A stretch of DNA of 64,000 bases from Micromonospora cathayae (GTDB taxonomy: Bacteria > Actinomycetota > Actinomycetes > Mycobacteriales > Micromonosporaceae), in NCBI RefSeq assembly GCF_028993575.1, contig NZ_CP118615.1, positions 5,981,001-6,045,000 on the forward strand, read 5' to 3'. The notes beneath the pieces were generated by a model. The model worked only from the letters and a program-made list of their open reading frames with translations. It was not told where the DNA came from and did no database searches. Both the position numbers and the translations under genes were made by a program. This document shows positions 17,907 to 26,851 of this stretch, piece by piece (within the stretch, counting starts at the first letter, position 1; the number at the start of each line of letters is the position of its first letter).

Positions 17907-18742
17907 CCGCTGGCACCCTTGTGCAGCAGGTCGTTGACGGCGTCAGCGGTGGCTGACGCCAGCGGACGACCCTCCTCGACCGGGAAACCCAGCTCGGCGA
18001 CCAGGCTGCGGTGACGCAGGTCGACGGTCGCCTCCACTAGGTCGGCGAGCAGGCCCGCCGCAGACCGGGCCCGCCACCAGGAAACCACGCCGAGGGTCGC
18101 GCCGAGCAGCACCGCCGGCCACCACCACGGCGTCAGCGCGAGGTAGAGCAGCGCCCAGCCGGCCACGGTGACGGCCCGGTCGAGCCGGTCGCGCGCCTGC
18201 ATCACGTCGGTCCGTGCGTCGGTGTCGAGCATCAGCCACAGCCGCGACCAGATCAGGCCCAGGCGGAGGCCGTACTGCGCGGCCACCCGGTCGTCGACGA
18301 GCCGGATCCGGTCGGCCATCCAGGTCGGACGCGCGGGCAGGTACACCGCCGGTACCACCCGGCCCTGCTCGGCGATCCGGCGCCGGGCGGCGGCACGCCG
18401 GCGCGTGGTCACCGTGGCCGCGATCCGGCTCGCCGGCCCGGCCCAGACGCCCAGCCAGACGTGACGGACGGCCCTGCCGGCCGCCTGGGCGCTGACCGCT
18501 GCCGCCGCGGCGGACGCGACGACGAACGACCCGACCACCACGGCCAGGCTGACCCGGTCCTTGAGCTGGTCGAGCGCGTCGGCCGCGGCGAGCGCCGCCC
18601 CGGGTACGTCGAAGACGGCACGGCGGCCCGGGAGCACGGCGAAGGCGGCCACCGCGCACCACAGCAGGGCCGGGCCGAGCGCCCGGGTCAGCCAGCGGTC
18701 GTTGATGCGCCGGCCGACCTCGCCCAGCAGCACTTCGATCAT
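17768..18742 (-). CDS. membrane protein, antisense-overlapping the kinase gene
   Basis: Protein of 324 residues with four likely membrane segments: WLTRALGPALLWCAVAAFAV and SLAVVVGSFVVASAAAAAV near the N-terminus, and AGWALLYLALT with PAVLLGATLGVVSWW centrally. No family is recognised. ATG 18742 overlaps the stop of the upstream small-protein gene. The last 46 codons are complementary to the 3' end of the kinase gene and encode a Ser/Pro-rich tail. The reading frame stays open, but the true end cannot be tested without comparison. Confidence 0.6.
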   Translation of the reverse strand: MIEVLLGEVGRRINDRWLTRALGPALLWCAVAAFAVLPGRRAVFDVPGAALAAADALDQLKDRVSLAVVVGSFVVASAAAAAVSAQAAGRAVRHVWLGVWAGPASRIAATVTTRRRAAARRRIAEQGRVVPAVYLPARPTWMADRIRLVDDRVAAQYGLRLGLIWSRLWLMLDTDARTDVMQARDRLDRAVTVAGWALLYLALTPWWWPAVLLGATLGVVSWWRARSAAGLLADLVEATVDLRHRSLVAELGFPVEEGRPLASATADAVNDLLHKGASGHGQETRAGAESALTRSPSPSSASVSRERQQPDDEPSPAGSNTTLT

Positions 18743-19113
18743 CGCTCGGACCGGTACGTCATCGGTGTCCCGGCGAGCGCGCAGGTGGGCACCCGGCCCC
18801 GGTCGTCGCGGTGGGCCCGACGCGAGCACCGGTCACGTGGGCAGCGGTAGTCGCCGTCCAGCACCACCGGAGCAAGGCCCTCCAGCCGGGCGCCCTCGGT
18901 GTAGTCGGGAAACGCCGGGTCGTTGTCGGCGTTGCGCTCCGCATCGGTCTCGACCGTCCAGCCGAGCTGCCGGCAGACCTCCACCACCGGTCTGCCGGCG
19001 GCCAGGTCGTCGAGTACCTCGTCGAGCAGGTCGGTCCACAGCCCCGCCTCCGCGCGTTCGCGCAGGGTCGGTACGGCGGCGCACAGCGATGCCAGCAGAC
19101 GGCGTTGCTCCAT
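18739..19113 (-). CDS. uncharacterised small protein with C-terminal Cys cluster
   Basis: Protein of 124 residues. The N-terminal half is predicted helical (LLASLCAAVPTLRERAEAG, LLDEVLDDLAAGR). The C-terminal half carries YRCPRDRCSRRAHRDDRGRVPTC, in pieces a CxxxxC-H-C pattern that could bind zinc. It is divergent from the CHAT-protein gene with only about 30 bp between starts, and its stop overlaps the next membrane-protein gene. The pairing beside a CHAT gene suggests a joint role; the function is unknown. Confidence 0.65.
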   Translation of the reverse strand: MEQRRLLASLCAAVPTLRERAEAGLWTDLLDEVLDDLAAGRPVVEVCRQLGWTVETDAERNADNDPAFPDYTEGARLEGLAPVVLDGDYRCPRDRCSRRAHRDDRGRVPTCALAGTPMTYRSER

Positions 19114-19145
19114 ACCCGACACTCCCGTCGATTGACGCCCCGGCT

Positions 19146-22034
19146 GTGGTCGAATCTACTGAGCCGGTGCCATCCGGGGAGGAAGCCATCGAGGCGGTGG
19201 ACCCACTCATCGTCGCGTACAACGACAGCGGCGACGAGTCTCTGCTGGTCCGGGCGGAGAGCATGGCGCGGAACCTCCTCGTTGCCGATCCGTCCCGGGT
19301 GGACGTGCTCGTCGCACTCTCCACCGTGTTGGTGTTGCGCGGCCGGACGTCGGACCCGGCGTGCCTCGACGCCGCCGTGGCCACCGCCGAGAAGGCGACG
19401 GCGGTGACCACGCCCGGTGATCCGTGGTGGCCGTACGTCAACGCCCAGCTCGCCTTCGTTGCCGGCGTCCGGTTCGAACATCGGCGCGAGGTGTCCGACC
19501 TGTCCGTGGCGAGGCGGCACGCGGACGTCGCGGTGGCGGCCGTCGGCGAGGGCGACCCGGGCCGGACGGACGTCCTGATCCGCTGTGTGAACGTGTACCG
19601 GCTCGGTTTCGAGAGGTTCGGCCGGCTGGCGGACATCGACACCGCCGTCGGCCTCAGCCGGGAGATCCAACGGTCCGCCGACCCCGACCACGCGCTCACC
19701 GCCCGTCAGCTGCTGGCGCACTGCCTGGTCATGCGCTTCATCCGTACCGGCGGCCCATCCGATATCGACGAGGCGATCGAGCACTGCCGCAGAGGTCTGG
19801 CCACCATGCCTGACCGGCACGTCGACCGGGCCGCCCTCAACGGCGTACTGGTGATCGCGCTGTTGCAGCGCTGGGTGAGTGTCGACGGTGACGACGCCGA
19901 TCTGCACGAGGCAGTCCAGGTCAGCCGGCGGGTCGTCGCCGACCTGCCGAACATCGGCATGGTCCGCGCGCAGCTGTTGGCCACCCACGGCATCCTGCTG
20001 GTCGTCCACAGCCTCAGCAGCAACTCGTCGCTGCACCTGGACGAGGCGATCCGTAGCGCCCGGGAGGCCGTCGACTCGCCGACGGCCGGCACACAGCGGG
20101 CCGGTCACCTGATCAGCCTGGCCCACTCGCTGCTCATCCGGGCCCGGATGAGCAGCGACCCGGCCGGGGTCAGCGACGCTGTCACGACCGGCATGGCCGC
20201 CCTGACCGGGTTCTCTCCCGGCCACCCGGACCGGGCACGGGCTCTCAATGTGCTCGGCACGGCACTGCGGGTCCGCTACCTGATCGGTCACGACCCGGCC
20301 GACCTCGACGCCGCGGTCGGCATGTGGCGCTCGTCGTCGGCTTCCCGGGTGGGTGCGATCCAGATCCGGATGACCGCGGCCCGTAGCTGGGCGCAGGCCG
20401 CCGCCGAAGCCGACGACGCGGAGCTGGCCCTGGAGGCGTACGGCAGGGCCGTGGGTCTGCTGCCGCTGCTGGCGTGGCGCGGCCTGGACCGCGCCGTGCA
20501 GGAGAATCGGCTGGCCGCGGTGACCGGTCTGGCCGGCGACGCGGCGGCCTGGGCCGTCGCCGCCGGGCGGCCGGAACGCGCGGTGGAGCTCTTGGAGCAG
20601 GGCCGTCAGGTGCTGTGGTCACAGGCCCTGCAGACCCGCAGTGACCTGTCCGAGCTGGCCGCGGTCGCGCCCGCGCTCGCCGACGAACTGGACCGGGCGC
20701 GCCGGGAACTGGACGGAGCCGAGGCTTCCCAGCTCGTCGAGCTGCCGGCCGGCCCCGGCTGGGACGTTGGCCGCGACCTGCTGACCAGCGCACTGGGTGG
20801 ACCGTATCGCGCCGAGACCGAGGACGCCGGCCATCGCCGCCGGTTGGCGGAACGCTGGGAGGATCTCGTGGCCGAAGCCCGCCGCCAGCCGGGCTTCGAG
20901 AACTTCCTGCATCCGCCGTCGTTCGCCACGCTGCAACCCGCGACCGCCGGCGGTGCGGCGGTGCTGGTCAACACCTCGCGGTGGCGCAGCGACGCGATCG
21001 TCGTCACCGCCGACGAGGTACGGGCGGTGCCGCTCCCGTGGCTGTCCCACGACATGGCACAGCAGCGGGCCGCGGCGTTTCTCGAGGTGCAGCGGGCGGT
21101 GGAAGAGGGCGGCGGGCCGGCCGAGCGGGTCGCGCTGCACCAGACGCTGGTGTCGCTGCAACGGTGGCTGTGGGACACCGTCGGGGAGTCCGTCTGCGCG
21201 GCCCTCGACGACGTGCTCGGTGGCGTGCCGGATCGGCGGCACCGCGTGTGGTGGTGCCCGACGGGGCCGCTGACGATGCTGCCGCTGCACGCCGCCGGCC
21301 GGTTCGGGGCGCGCGAATCACTCGCCGCGAAACGCCGGATCTCCATCGCCGCCCGCTGCGTCTCGTCCTACACCCCGAGCCTGTCGGCGCTGCTGCGCGC
21401 CCGCGCCACGCCGGCACCATCCGGGCCACCGCGGGCTTTCGCGGTGGGACTCGGCACTCTGCCCGGCGAGGTGCCGCTGCCGGCGGTCAGTGACGAGCTG
21501 CGCGCGGTCAGCTCGCACGTGCCCGGCCTTCGGGTGCTGTCCGGCCGCAGCGCCACTGTCGCGGGTGTGTTGACGGCGCTCGAACGGCACAGCTGGGCGC
21601 ACTTCGCCTGCCATGGAACCCAGGACTTCAAGCGGCCCAGTGCCGCCGCCCTCCGCCTGGTCGACGGCAGGCTCAGCGTCCTGGACCTGGCCGGCCGTCT
21701 CGCCGCCCGCAGCCGGTCGGCCGGTGGTGCCGATCTCGCCTACCTGTCCGCGTGCCGCACCGCAGCGGGTGGCCGTGACCTGCCCGACGAGGCCATCCAC
21801 CTCACCGCGGCGCTGCAGATGGCCGGTTTCCGGCACGTCATCGGCAGCCAGTGGGCGGTCTCCGACCGGGTGGCGGCTCAGGTCGCCGACGACGTCTACG
21901 CCGGCTTGAAGGCCGGGGGGCGGCTGGACGCGGACAATGCGGCCCTCGCGCTGGACAAGGCCATCGATCGGGTGCGACGTGAGCACCCGGATCGCCCGGA
22001 GCTGTGGGCGGCGTTGGTCCATACCGGCCCGTAG
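19146..22034 (+). CDS. TPR-repeat protein with C-terminal CHAT (caspase-like) protease domain
   Basis: Protein of about 962 residues. Residues about 20-550 are helical tetratricopeptide-type repeats. Residues about 650-960 form a CHAT domain of the caspase/separase clan. The catalytic dyad is visible: His823 in HFACHG and Cys870 in YLSACRT, followed by the family motif AGFRHVIGSQWAVSD. CHAT proteases act in bacterial defence and regulated proteolysis, usually activated through the repeat domain. The start is uncertain: GTG 19146 avoids overlap with the divergent gene, while ATG 19089 and GTG 19197 are in frame. It directly follows the vWA/PP2C/kinase cluster. Confidence 0.85.
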   Translation: MVESTEPVPSGEEAIEAVDPLIVAYNDSGDESLLVRAESMARNLLVADPSRVDVLVALSTVLVLRGRTSDPACLDAAVATAEKATAVTTPGDPWWPYVNAQLAFVAGVRFEHRREVSDLSVARRHADVAVAAVGEGDPGRTDVLIRCVNVYRLGFERFGRLADIDTAVGLSREIQRSADPDHALTARQLLAHCLVMRFIRTGGPSDIDEAIEHCRRGLATMPDRHVDRAALNGVLVIALLQRWVSVDGDDADLHEAVQVSRRVVADLPNIGMVRAQLLATHGILLVVHSLSSNSSLHLDEAIRSAREAVDSPTAGTQRAGHLISLAHSLLIRARMSSDPAGVSDAVTTGMAALTGFSPGHPDRARALNVLGTALRVRYLIGHDPADLDAAVGMWRSSSASRVGAIQIRMTAARSWAQAAAEADDAELALEAYGRAVGLLPLLAWRGLDRAVQENRLAAVTGLAGDAAAWAVAAGRPERAVELLEQGRQVLWSQALQTRSDLSELAAVAPALADELDRARRELDGAEASQLVELPAGPGWDVGRDLLTSALGGPYRAETEDAGHRRRLAERWEDLVAEARRQPGFENFLHPPSFATLQPATAGGAAVLVNTSRWRSDAIVVTADEVRAVPLPWLSHDMAQQRAAAFLEVQRAVEEGGGPAERVALHQTLVSLQRWLWDTVGESVCAALDDVLGGVPDRRHRVWWCPTGPLTMLPLHAAGRFGARESLAAKRRISIAARCVSSYTPSLSALLRARATPAPSGPPRAFAVGLGTLPGEVPLPAVSDELRAVSSHVPGLRVLSGRSATVAGVLTALERHSWAHFACHGTQDFKRPSAAALRLVDGRLSVLDLAGRLAARSRSAGGADLAYLSACRTAAGGRDLPDEAIHLTAALQMAGFRHVIGSQWAVSDRVAAQVADDVYAGLKAGGRLDADNAALALDKAIDRVRREHPDRPELWAALVHTGP

Positions 22035-22203
22035 CGTCCGTCCGCGCCGTCGACCGGCGGGCCGGCGGCGTGCTCTCGATGCGGGCCGGCGGTGGGAGGC
22101 TCTCCGACTGTGGTGGCGGCGGTCACGTCGGCGGTCCACGAGGCCAACACGCTCCCGGAGGCCACACCGGTTCGTCCATTCGCTACGGGTATAGGTTCGG
22201 TGG

Positions 22204-23136
22204 GTGGATGTGGTCGCCGCCTGCCGGGCCTTCGTCGCGGTCAGCGGCCACGGCAGCTTCACCTCCGGCGCCGCCGCGGCGGGCATCCCCCAGTCGGTCG
22301 CCAGCCGGCGCATCGCCGCCCTGGAGGACCACGTCGGCGCACGACTGTTCGACCGGTCGTCCCGCGCGGTCAGGTTGACCTCGTTCGGGCAGGACATGCT
22401 GCCCACGGCCCGACGCCTGGTCGACCTCGCCGACGCGATGACCGACGACGCCGAGCGGGCCCGGCTGCGCCCACTGCGGGTCGCCGTACCGGAGATCTGC
22501 CCACCACACCGCCTCGCCACCCTGGTGGCCGCAGCACGGCGGCAGCGGATCCACCTGGAGGTACGGCCGGCCGGCCCGCAGGAACGCGCCCGGCTCTGCC
22601 AGGCCCTGGAGGTCGGTGCCGGAATCGTGGCCGTTCCGGACCCGACAGCCGCCTGGCGGGTGCCACTCGGGCTGGCCGCCCGGACCCCGTTCCCGGCCCC
22701 GACGGTCTACCTGGAGACCCTACGCAGCGGCCGGGCCCGCACCCAGGCCCGCCGGCGGATCCTGATCCAACCCGAGGACGACGTCGCCCACCTGCGGGAC
22801 CCGTTGACCCGCGCCGGCCAGTCGACCGGCCTGGCACCGGCCCAGGTCACGGTCGCGCCGTCCCTCGTCGACGCCGCCGCGACGGCCCTCGGCTCCCCCG
22901 ACCTGCTGCTCTGCTCCCGCCAGCAGGCCGAGGACTTCGGACTGCACTGGTGCCCCCTCGCCGGCCCGCCACTCGTGCGGGGCTACGACGTCGCCGCCGG
23001 CGTACGCGACGACCTCGAACAGTTCCGCACCGTCCTGCACGCCGACATCGCGCGATGCCTCGGTGCGCCCGACAATCACCGGACGTCGCTCGGGGGCGCC
23101 ACACCCGGTCACCGCCGGGCGAAGGATCCGACGTGA
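22204..23136 (+). CDS. LysR-family transcriptional regulator
   Basis: Regulator of 310 residues. The N-terminal LysR HTH reads ACRAFVAVSGHGSFTSGAA and is followed by PQSVASRRIAALEDHVG. The effector domain covers residues about 90-300. GTG 22204 lies about 9 bases after a TATAGG box and has no Shine-Dalgarno, suggesting a leaderless mRNA. Its stop overlaps the start of the beta-lactamase-like gene, so the pair is an operon. LysR control of beta-lactamase genes is known in actinomycetes, although here the gene order is tandem rather than divergent. Confidence 0.88.
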   Translation: MDVVAACRAFVAVSGHGSFTSGAAAAGIPQSVASRRIAALEDHVGARLFDRSSRAVRLTSFGQDMLPTARRLVDLADAMTDDAERARLRPLRVAVPEICPPHRLATLVAAARRQRIHLEVRPAGPQERARLCQALEVGAGIVAVPDPTAAWRVPLGLAARTPFPAPTVYLETLRSGRARTQARRRILIQPEDDVAHLRDPLTRAGQSTGLAPAQVTVAPSLVDAAATALGSPDLLLCSRQQAEDFGLHWCPLAGPPLVRGYDVAAGVRDDLEQFRTVLHADIARCLGAPDNHRTSLGGATPGHRRAKDPT

Positions 23137-24053
23137 GCGCCTCCGCGGTGGTACGCAACGCCCGTGACCTGCTAGACGAGGCGGGGTTGCGCGGCGCCTT
23201 CCTGGTCCGCGACCTCGACACCGGCGAGGAGATCGGCTTCGACACCGACACCCCGTATCCGGCGGCCTCCCTGGTGAAGGTGCCGCTGGCGGTCGCCGTC
23301 GGGGAGCGGGTGGCCCGCGGCGAACTCGATCCGGCGATGCCGCTCGACGTCGCACCCGGTCGGATCACCGCACCGGGTCCCACCGGGCTGAGCCGCTTCC
23401 GTCACCCCGCCCGCATCGCCGTGGACGACCTGCTCTACCTGAGCACCGCCATCAGCGACGGCGTAGCCGCCGACGCCCTGTTCGACCTCGTCCCGCCGGC
23501 CGCGGTCGCCGCCGAGCTGCGGCGACTACGCATCGACGGCATCACCGTACGAACCCGGGTCGGCGACCTCGCCGACACGCCCGCAGAACGACTCGGCCCC
23601 GACGACGTCCACCTGGCCCACTCCCTCGCCATCGCTGCCGCGACCCCCGGGCAGGGTCACCCCGTCGCCCAACTCGACGTCACCCGCGCCAACACCGGAT
23701 CCGCCCGGGCCTTCGTCGACCTGCTGCACGCCCTCTGGCGACCATCGACGATCCACCAGGACACCGCCGCACGGGTACGCGCCCTGATGGGTGACAACCT
23801 GCACCGGCAGCGACTCGCCCCGGACTTCACCTCCGACGCGTCCCGCTGGTCGTCCAAGACCGGCACCCTGCTGCACCTGCGCCACGAGATGGGCGTGGTG
23901 GACCACGCCGACGGGCGGTCGTATGCGGTCGCCGCGCTCACCGCCTCCCGGGTACCCGCCGCCGCCCAACCCGGCAGCGAAGCGACGATGGCACAGGTCG
24001 CCCGCTCCCTGCACGACCACCTGCGCACGGGCACCCTGCCCTGGTGGAGTTAG
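23133..24053 (+). CDS. class A beta-lactamase-family serine hydrolase without signal peptide
   Basis: Protein of 306 residues in the class A beta-lactamase fold. The nucleophile motif is SLVK near residue 47, SDG near residue 108 replaces SDN, and SKTGT near residue 250 is the KTG box. A clear Glu166-type ExxLN motif is not seen, so hydrolysis of beta-lactams is doubtful. There is no signal peptide or lipobox. It overlaps the LysR stop by 4 bases. It may be a D-amino peptidase or esterase, or a cytosolic penicillin-recognising protein. Confidence 0.75.
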   Translation: MSASAVVRNARDLLDEAGLRGAFLVRDLDTGEEIGFDTDTPYPAASLVKVPLAVAVGERVARGELDPAMPLDVAPGRITAPGPTGLSRFRHPARIAVDDLLYLSTAISDGVAADALFDLVPPAAVAAELRRLRIDGITVRTRVGDLADTPAERLGPDDVHLAHSLAIAAATPGQGHPVAQLDVTRANTGSARAFVDLLHALWRPSTIHQDTAARVRALMGDNLHRQRLAPDFTSDASRWSSKTGTLLHLRHEMGVVDHADGRSYAVAALTASRVPAAAQPGSEATMAQVARSLHDHLRTGTLPWWS

Positions 24054-24116
24054 GGCCTGTGTCGAAGTCCCTGGCCGGCCTACGGCGGGCCCAGACAACG
24101 GCCGGCGAGGGTGCCC

Positions 24117-24158
24117 GGGCCCCACGCTCGGTGGGCCGGGCCCCACGCTCGGTGGGCC
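24117..24158. repeat. perfect tandem 21-bp duplication, hairpin-forming
   Basis: Two identical 21-bp copies (24117-24137 and 24138-24158) lie between two convergent genes. Each copy can fold on itself, with CCCAC pairing with GTGGG plus flanking GG/CC and a bulged C. The pair probably acts as a double terminator for both strands. Confidence 0.7.
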
Positions 24159-24167
24159 GGCACGCCG

Positions 24168-25073
24168 TCACAATCCGGCGATCACGACCTCGGCCGCCCG
24201 GGCGATCAGGGCGTTGTCGTAGCCGGCGTCCTTCTCGTCGCGGCTGGACAGCACCGCCAGCACGATCGGCGCACGGTCCGGCGGCCAGACCACCGCGATG
24301 TCGTTGCGGGTGCCGTACCCGCCGGAGCCGGTCTTGTCCCCGACGACCCAACCGTCGGGCACACCGGCGCGGATCAGCTCACCGCCGGTGGTGTTGCCCC
24401 GCAGCCAACCGTTGAACACGTCGCGGTCCCCGGGTTCGAGGGCGTCACCGACGGCGTACGCCCGCAGGTCCTGAGCCAGGGCCCGTGGGGTGCTGGTGTC
24501 CCGCCGGTCGCCCGGCCGCGCCTCGTTGAGCGCGGTCTCGTAGCGCGCCGGGTCGGTGACCTTGTCCCCGATTCCGCGCAGTTCCCTCTCGAACCCCTGC
24601 GGCCCGCCGAGCTGGCGCAACAGCAGGTTACCGGCGGTGTTGTCGCTGTACCGCACGGCCGCGTCGGCGATCGCACGCAGCGTCATGCCCTCGCCGACGT
24701 GCTGCTCCGTGATCGGCGAGTAGGTCACCAGGTCGTCCGCCGAGTACCGCACCACCCGGTTCAGCTCGGCGTCGGTGGTTCCGTCGAGGACCTCCGCGGC
24801 CGCCAACGCCTTGAACGTCGAGGCGTACGCGAACCGCTCGTCCGCCCGGTACCCCATGGTGCGGCCGGTGCCGGTGTCGATCGCGTACACCCCCAGTCGC
24901 GCGTCGAACTCCTTCTCGAGCTGCCGGAACTCGCCGTACCGGTCGGCGGCGGTGGAGGCGGTGACCGTCCCCGTACGGTCGCGCGTCGGCTGCTCGGCGG
25001 CGCCGGCCGGGGCGCAGGCGGCCAGGGACACCACTGCCGCTGCGGCCACCAGGCGGTGCATGGCACTGATCAT
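24168..25073 (-). CDS. bla: class A beta-lactamase, lipoprotein
   Basis: Penicillin-hydrolysing serine beta-lactamase of 301 residues. A short signal peptide ends with the lipobox LAAC (Cys20), so the enzyme is membrane-anchored outside the cell. All class A motifs are present: STFK (Ser70), SDN (130 loop), the omega loop with ETALNEA (Glu166) and KTGSG (234 loop). AAGGAG lies 5 bases before ATG 25073. It converges on the LysR-linked gene. It is likely intrinsic to this lineage, and the spectrum cannot be judged from the sequence alone. Confidence 0.93.
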   Translation of the reverse strand: MISAMHRLVAAAAVVSLAACAPAGAAEQPTRDRTGTVTASTAADRYGEFRQLEKEFDARLGVYAIDTGTGRTMGYRADERFAYASTFKALAAAEVLDGTTDAELNRVVRYSADDLVTYSPITEQHVGEGMTLRAIADAAVRYSDNTAGNLLLRQLGGPQGFERELRGIGDKVTDPARYETALNEARPGDRRDTSTPRALAQDLRAYAVGDALEPGDRDVFNGWLRGNTTGGELIRAGVPDGWVVGDKTGSGGYGTRNDIAVVWPPDRAPIVLAVLSSRDEKDAGYDNALIARAAEVVIAGL

Positions 25074-25299
25074 GATCACTCCTTGTCGGTGCCGTGGGTC
25101 CGGCGCGGGTGGCGCCGGTTGGACAGGACTCGACCCTGGCAGGGATCCGGCATGCGATCGAAGACGGAACTGTCGGAGTTCATGCTGATCCGGCATCACC
25201 GCAGCACACCGGCCCGGTCGGGGCCGGCCCGTGCACGGACGGGGTGAAGGCCCGCAGGGCATGGCTCGCAGGGCATGCCCGCAGCTGCGACGTCCCGTG

Positions 25300-26184
25300 T
25301 CAGCGGCTCGTGCGTCGCAGGGCCGGTCCGTTGGCGGACAGGAAGTCCTGCAGCGTCGTCGGCGCCGTGCCGGTGACGCGAGCGACGGTATCGGTCACCA
25401 CCGCGAAGCTGCCGGCGCGTACGCGCTCGAACGTCAGCCTGTTGAGGTCTCGTTCGAAGCCCTCGGTCCCGGCCACGGCCTCGTCCACGGTCAGGTCGCG
25501 GTGGATCACCGGGTGCCCCGCCGCGGCGGAGAGCAACTCCGCGGTACGTGGCAACGACAGGCTCTCCGGACCGGAGAGCTGGTACGTGCGACCGACGTGC
25601 CCGTCGGAGATCAGTGCCCGCTCGGCGACTGCGGCGATGTCGCGGGCGTCGATCCAGGCCAGGTCGGCGTCGCCGCTGGGGAACGGCAACTCGCCTGCGT
25701 CGGCGATCTGGTGCCGGTAGAAGCGCGGGTCGGTGAAGACCTGCATGAACCAACCCGGCCGCAGGATCGTCCAGGGACGCCCACTGCCGCGTACCACGCG
25801 CTCGACGCTCGGTGCCCAACCGGCCGGGTAATCGGAGCCCGGGTGGCCACCGTCCCTGTCGGACAGCAGGACCACCCGGGTCGAGGGTGCGGCCTTCGCT
25901 ACCAGTGCCCCGATGAGTTCCGGCGCGTCCACGCGATCCGGCCGGACCACGTACACGGCGTCGACGCCATCGATCGCCGCCGCCCACCCGGCAGGCTCGT
26001 CCCAGGAGAAGGCGATGGGGTGGACGCCGTTGATGCCGACGGTGGACGGATCACTACTGCCGCCGAGCACCTCGACGCCCTGCCGTGCCGCGAGTGACTC
26101 CGCCAGCGGTAGTCCCGTCTTGCCCCGGACCCCGGTCACCAGCACCCGAGCCACGTCGGCCCCGGTCGAGTTCGCATGCCGCAT
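25300..26184 (-). CDS. NmrA/SDR-like NAD(P)-binding oxidoreductase
   Basis: Atypical short-chain dehydrogenase of 294 residues with the N-terminal nucleotide-binding strand [11 protein letters not shown], which is close to the TGxxGxxG pattern. Typical NmrA-family elements follow: [30 protein letters not shown] and [14 protein letters not shown] sits about 8 bases before ATG 26184. The family includes quinone reductases and redox-sensing regulators; the substrate is not evident. It precedes no obvious partner and lies downstream of the response regulator on the same strand. Confidence 0.85.
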   Translation of the reverse strand: MRHANSTGADVARVLVTGVRGKTGLPLAESLAARQGVEVLGGSSDPSTVGINGVHPIAFSWDEPAGWAAAIDGVDAVYVVRPDRVDAPELIGALVAKAAPSTRVVLLSDRDGGHPGSDYPAGWAPSVERVVRGSGRPWTILRPGWFMQVFTDPRFYRHQIADAGELPFPSGDADLAWIDARDIAAVAERALISDGHVGRTYQLSGPESLSLPRTAELLSAAAGHPVIHRDLTVDEAVAGTEGFERDLNRLTFERVRAGSFAVVTDTVARVTGTAPTTLQDFLSANGPALRRTSR

Positions 26185-26248
26185 CGTGTGCTCCTCCTGT
26201 GCGCTACCTGGGTGACATGGCGGACGGCCCTGACCGGTCGAGCGCCGG

Positions 26249-26851
26249 TCACAGCCAGTCGTGTTCGCGGGCGTAGCGCGCCGCTTCGTGGCGGGTCCGG
26301 GTCTGGGTCTTGCGCATGGCGTTGGACAGGTAGTTGCGCACGGTGCCCGGCGCGAGGTGTAGCCGGACGGCGATGTCGGCCACCGAGTAGCCCTCGCCGG
26401 TGACCCGCAGCACGTCGGCCTCACGGTCGGTCAGGGGGCAGTCCTCGGTGACGGCGAGCGCGGACACATCCGGGTCGATCCAGCGTTTCCCCGCGTGCAG
26501 GGTGGCGATGACCGAGGTGATGTGGGCCGGCTCGGCGGACTTGCTGACGAAGCCCTGGACGCCGAGCCGCAGCGCCTTGCGGAGCACGCCGGGGCGGGCG
26601 TGCCGGGTCAGCATGAGGATCACCTGCTCCGGGAGCGCGCGACGGATCTCGGCGACCGCGTCGAGCCCGTCCATGCCCGGCATCTCCAGGTCGATGACCA
26701 GCACGTCGGGCCGCTGCCGGAGGGTGGCCTCGACGGCGGTCCGGCCGTCCTCGGCCTCGGCGAGGACGGTGATGTCGCCCTCCATCGGCAGCAGCGCGGC
26801 CAGGGCGGTACGCAGCAGGACCTCGTCGTCGACAAGCACGATGGTGATCAT
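26249..26851 (-). CDS. NarL/LuxR-family response regulator
   Basis: Response regulator of 200 residues. The receiver domain holds DDE near residue 9, phospho-acceptor Asp in VLVIDLEMPGMDG and Lys in GFVSKSAEP. The C-terminal LuxR HTH reads LTDREADVLRVTGEGYSVAD and continues to NYLSNAMRKTQ. It overlaps the histidine kinase stop by 4 bases, so the two are coupled. The pair probably controls the divergent ABC exporter through the repeats at 28037-28074. Confidence 0.94.
   Translation of the reverse strand: MITIVLVDDEVLLRTALAALLPMEGDITVLAEAEDGRTAVEATLRQRPDVLVIDLEMPGMDGLDAVAEIRRALPEQVILMLTRHARPGVLRKALRLGVQGFVSKSAEPAHITSVIATLHAGKRWIDPDVSALAVTEDCPLTDREADVLRVTGEGYSVADIAVRLHLAPGTVRNYLSNAMRKTQTRTRHEAARYAREHDWL

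Noticed and set aside
18561..19145. N-terminal extension of the CHAT protein
   Set aside because: It would be antisense to two minus-strand genes and is Arg/Pro/Ser-rich without helical repeats.
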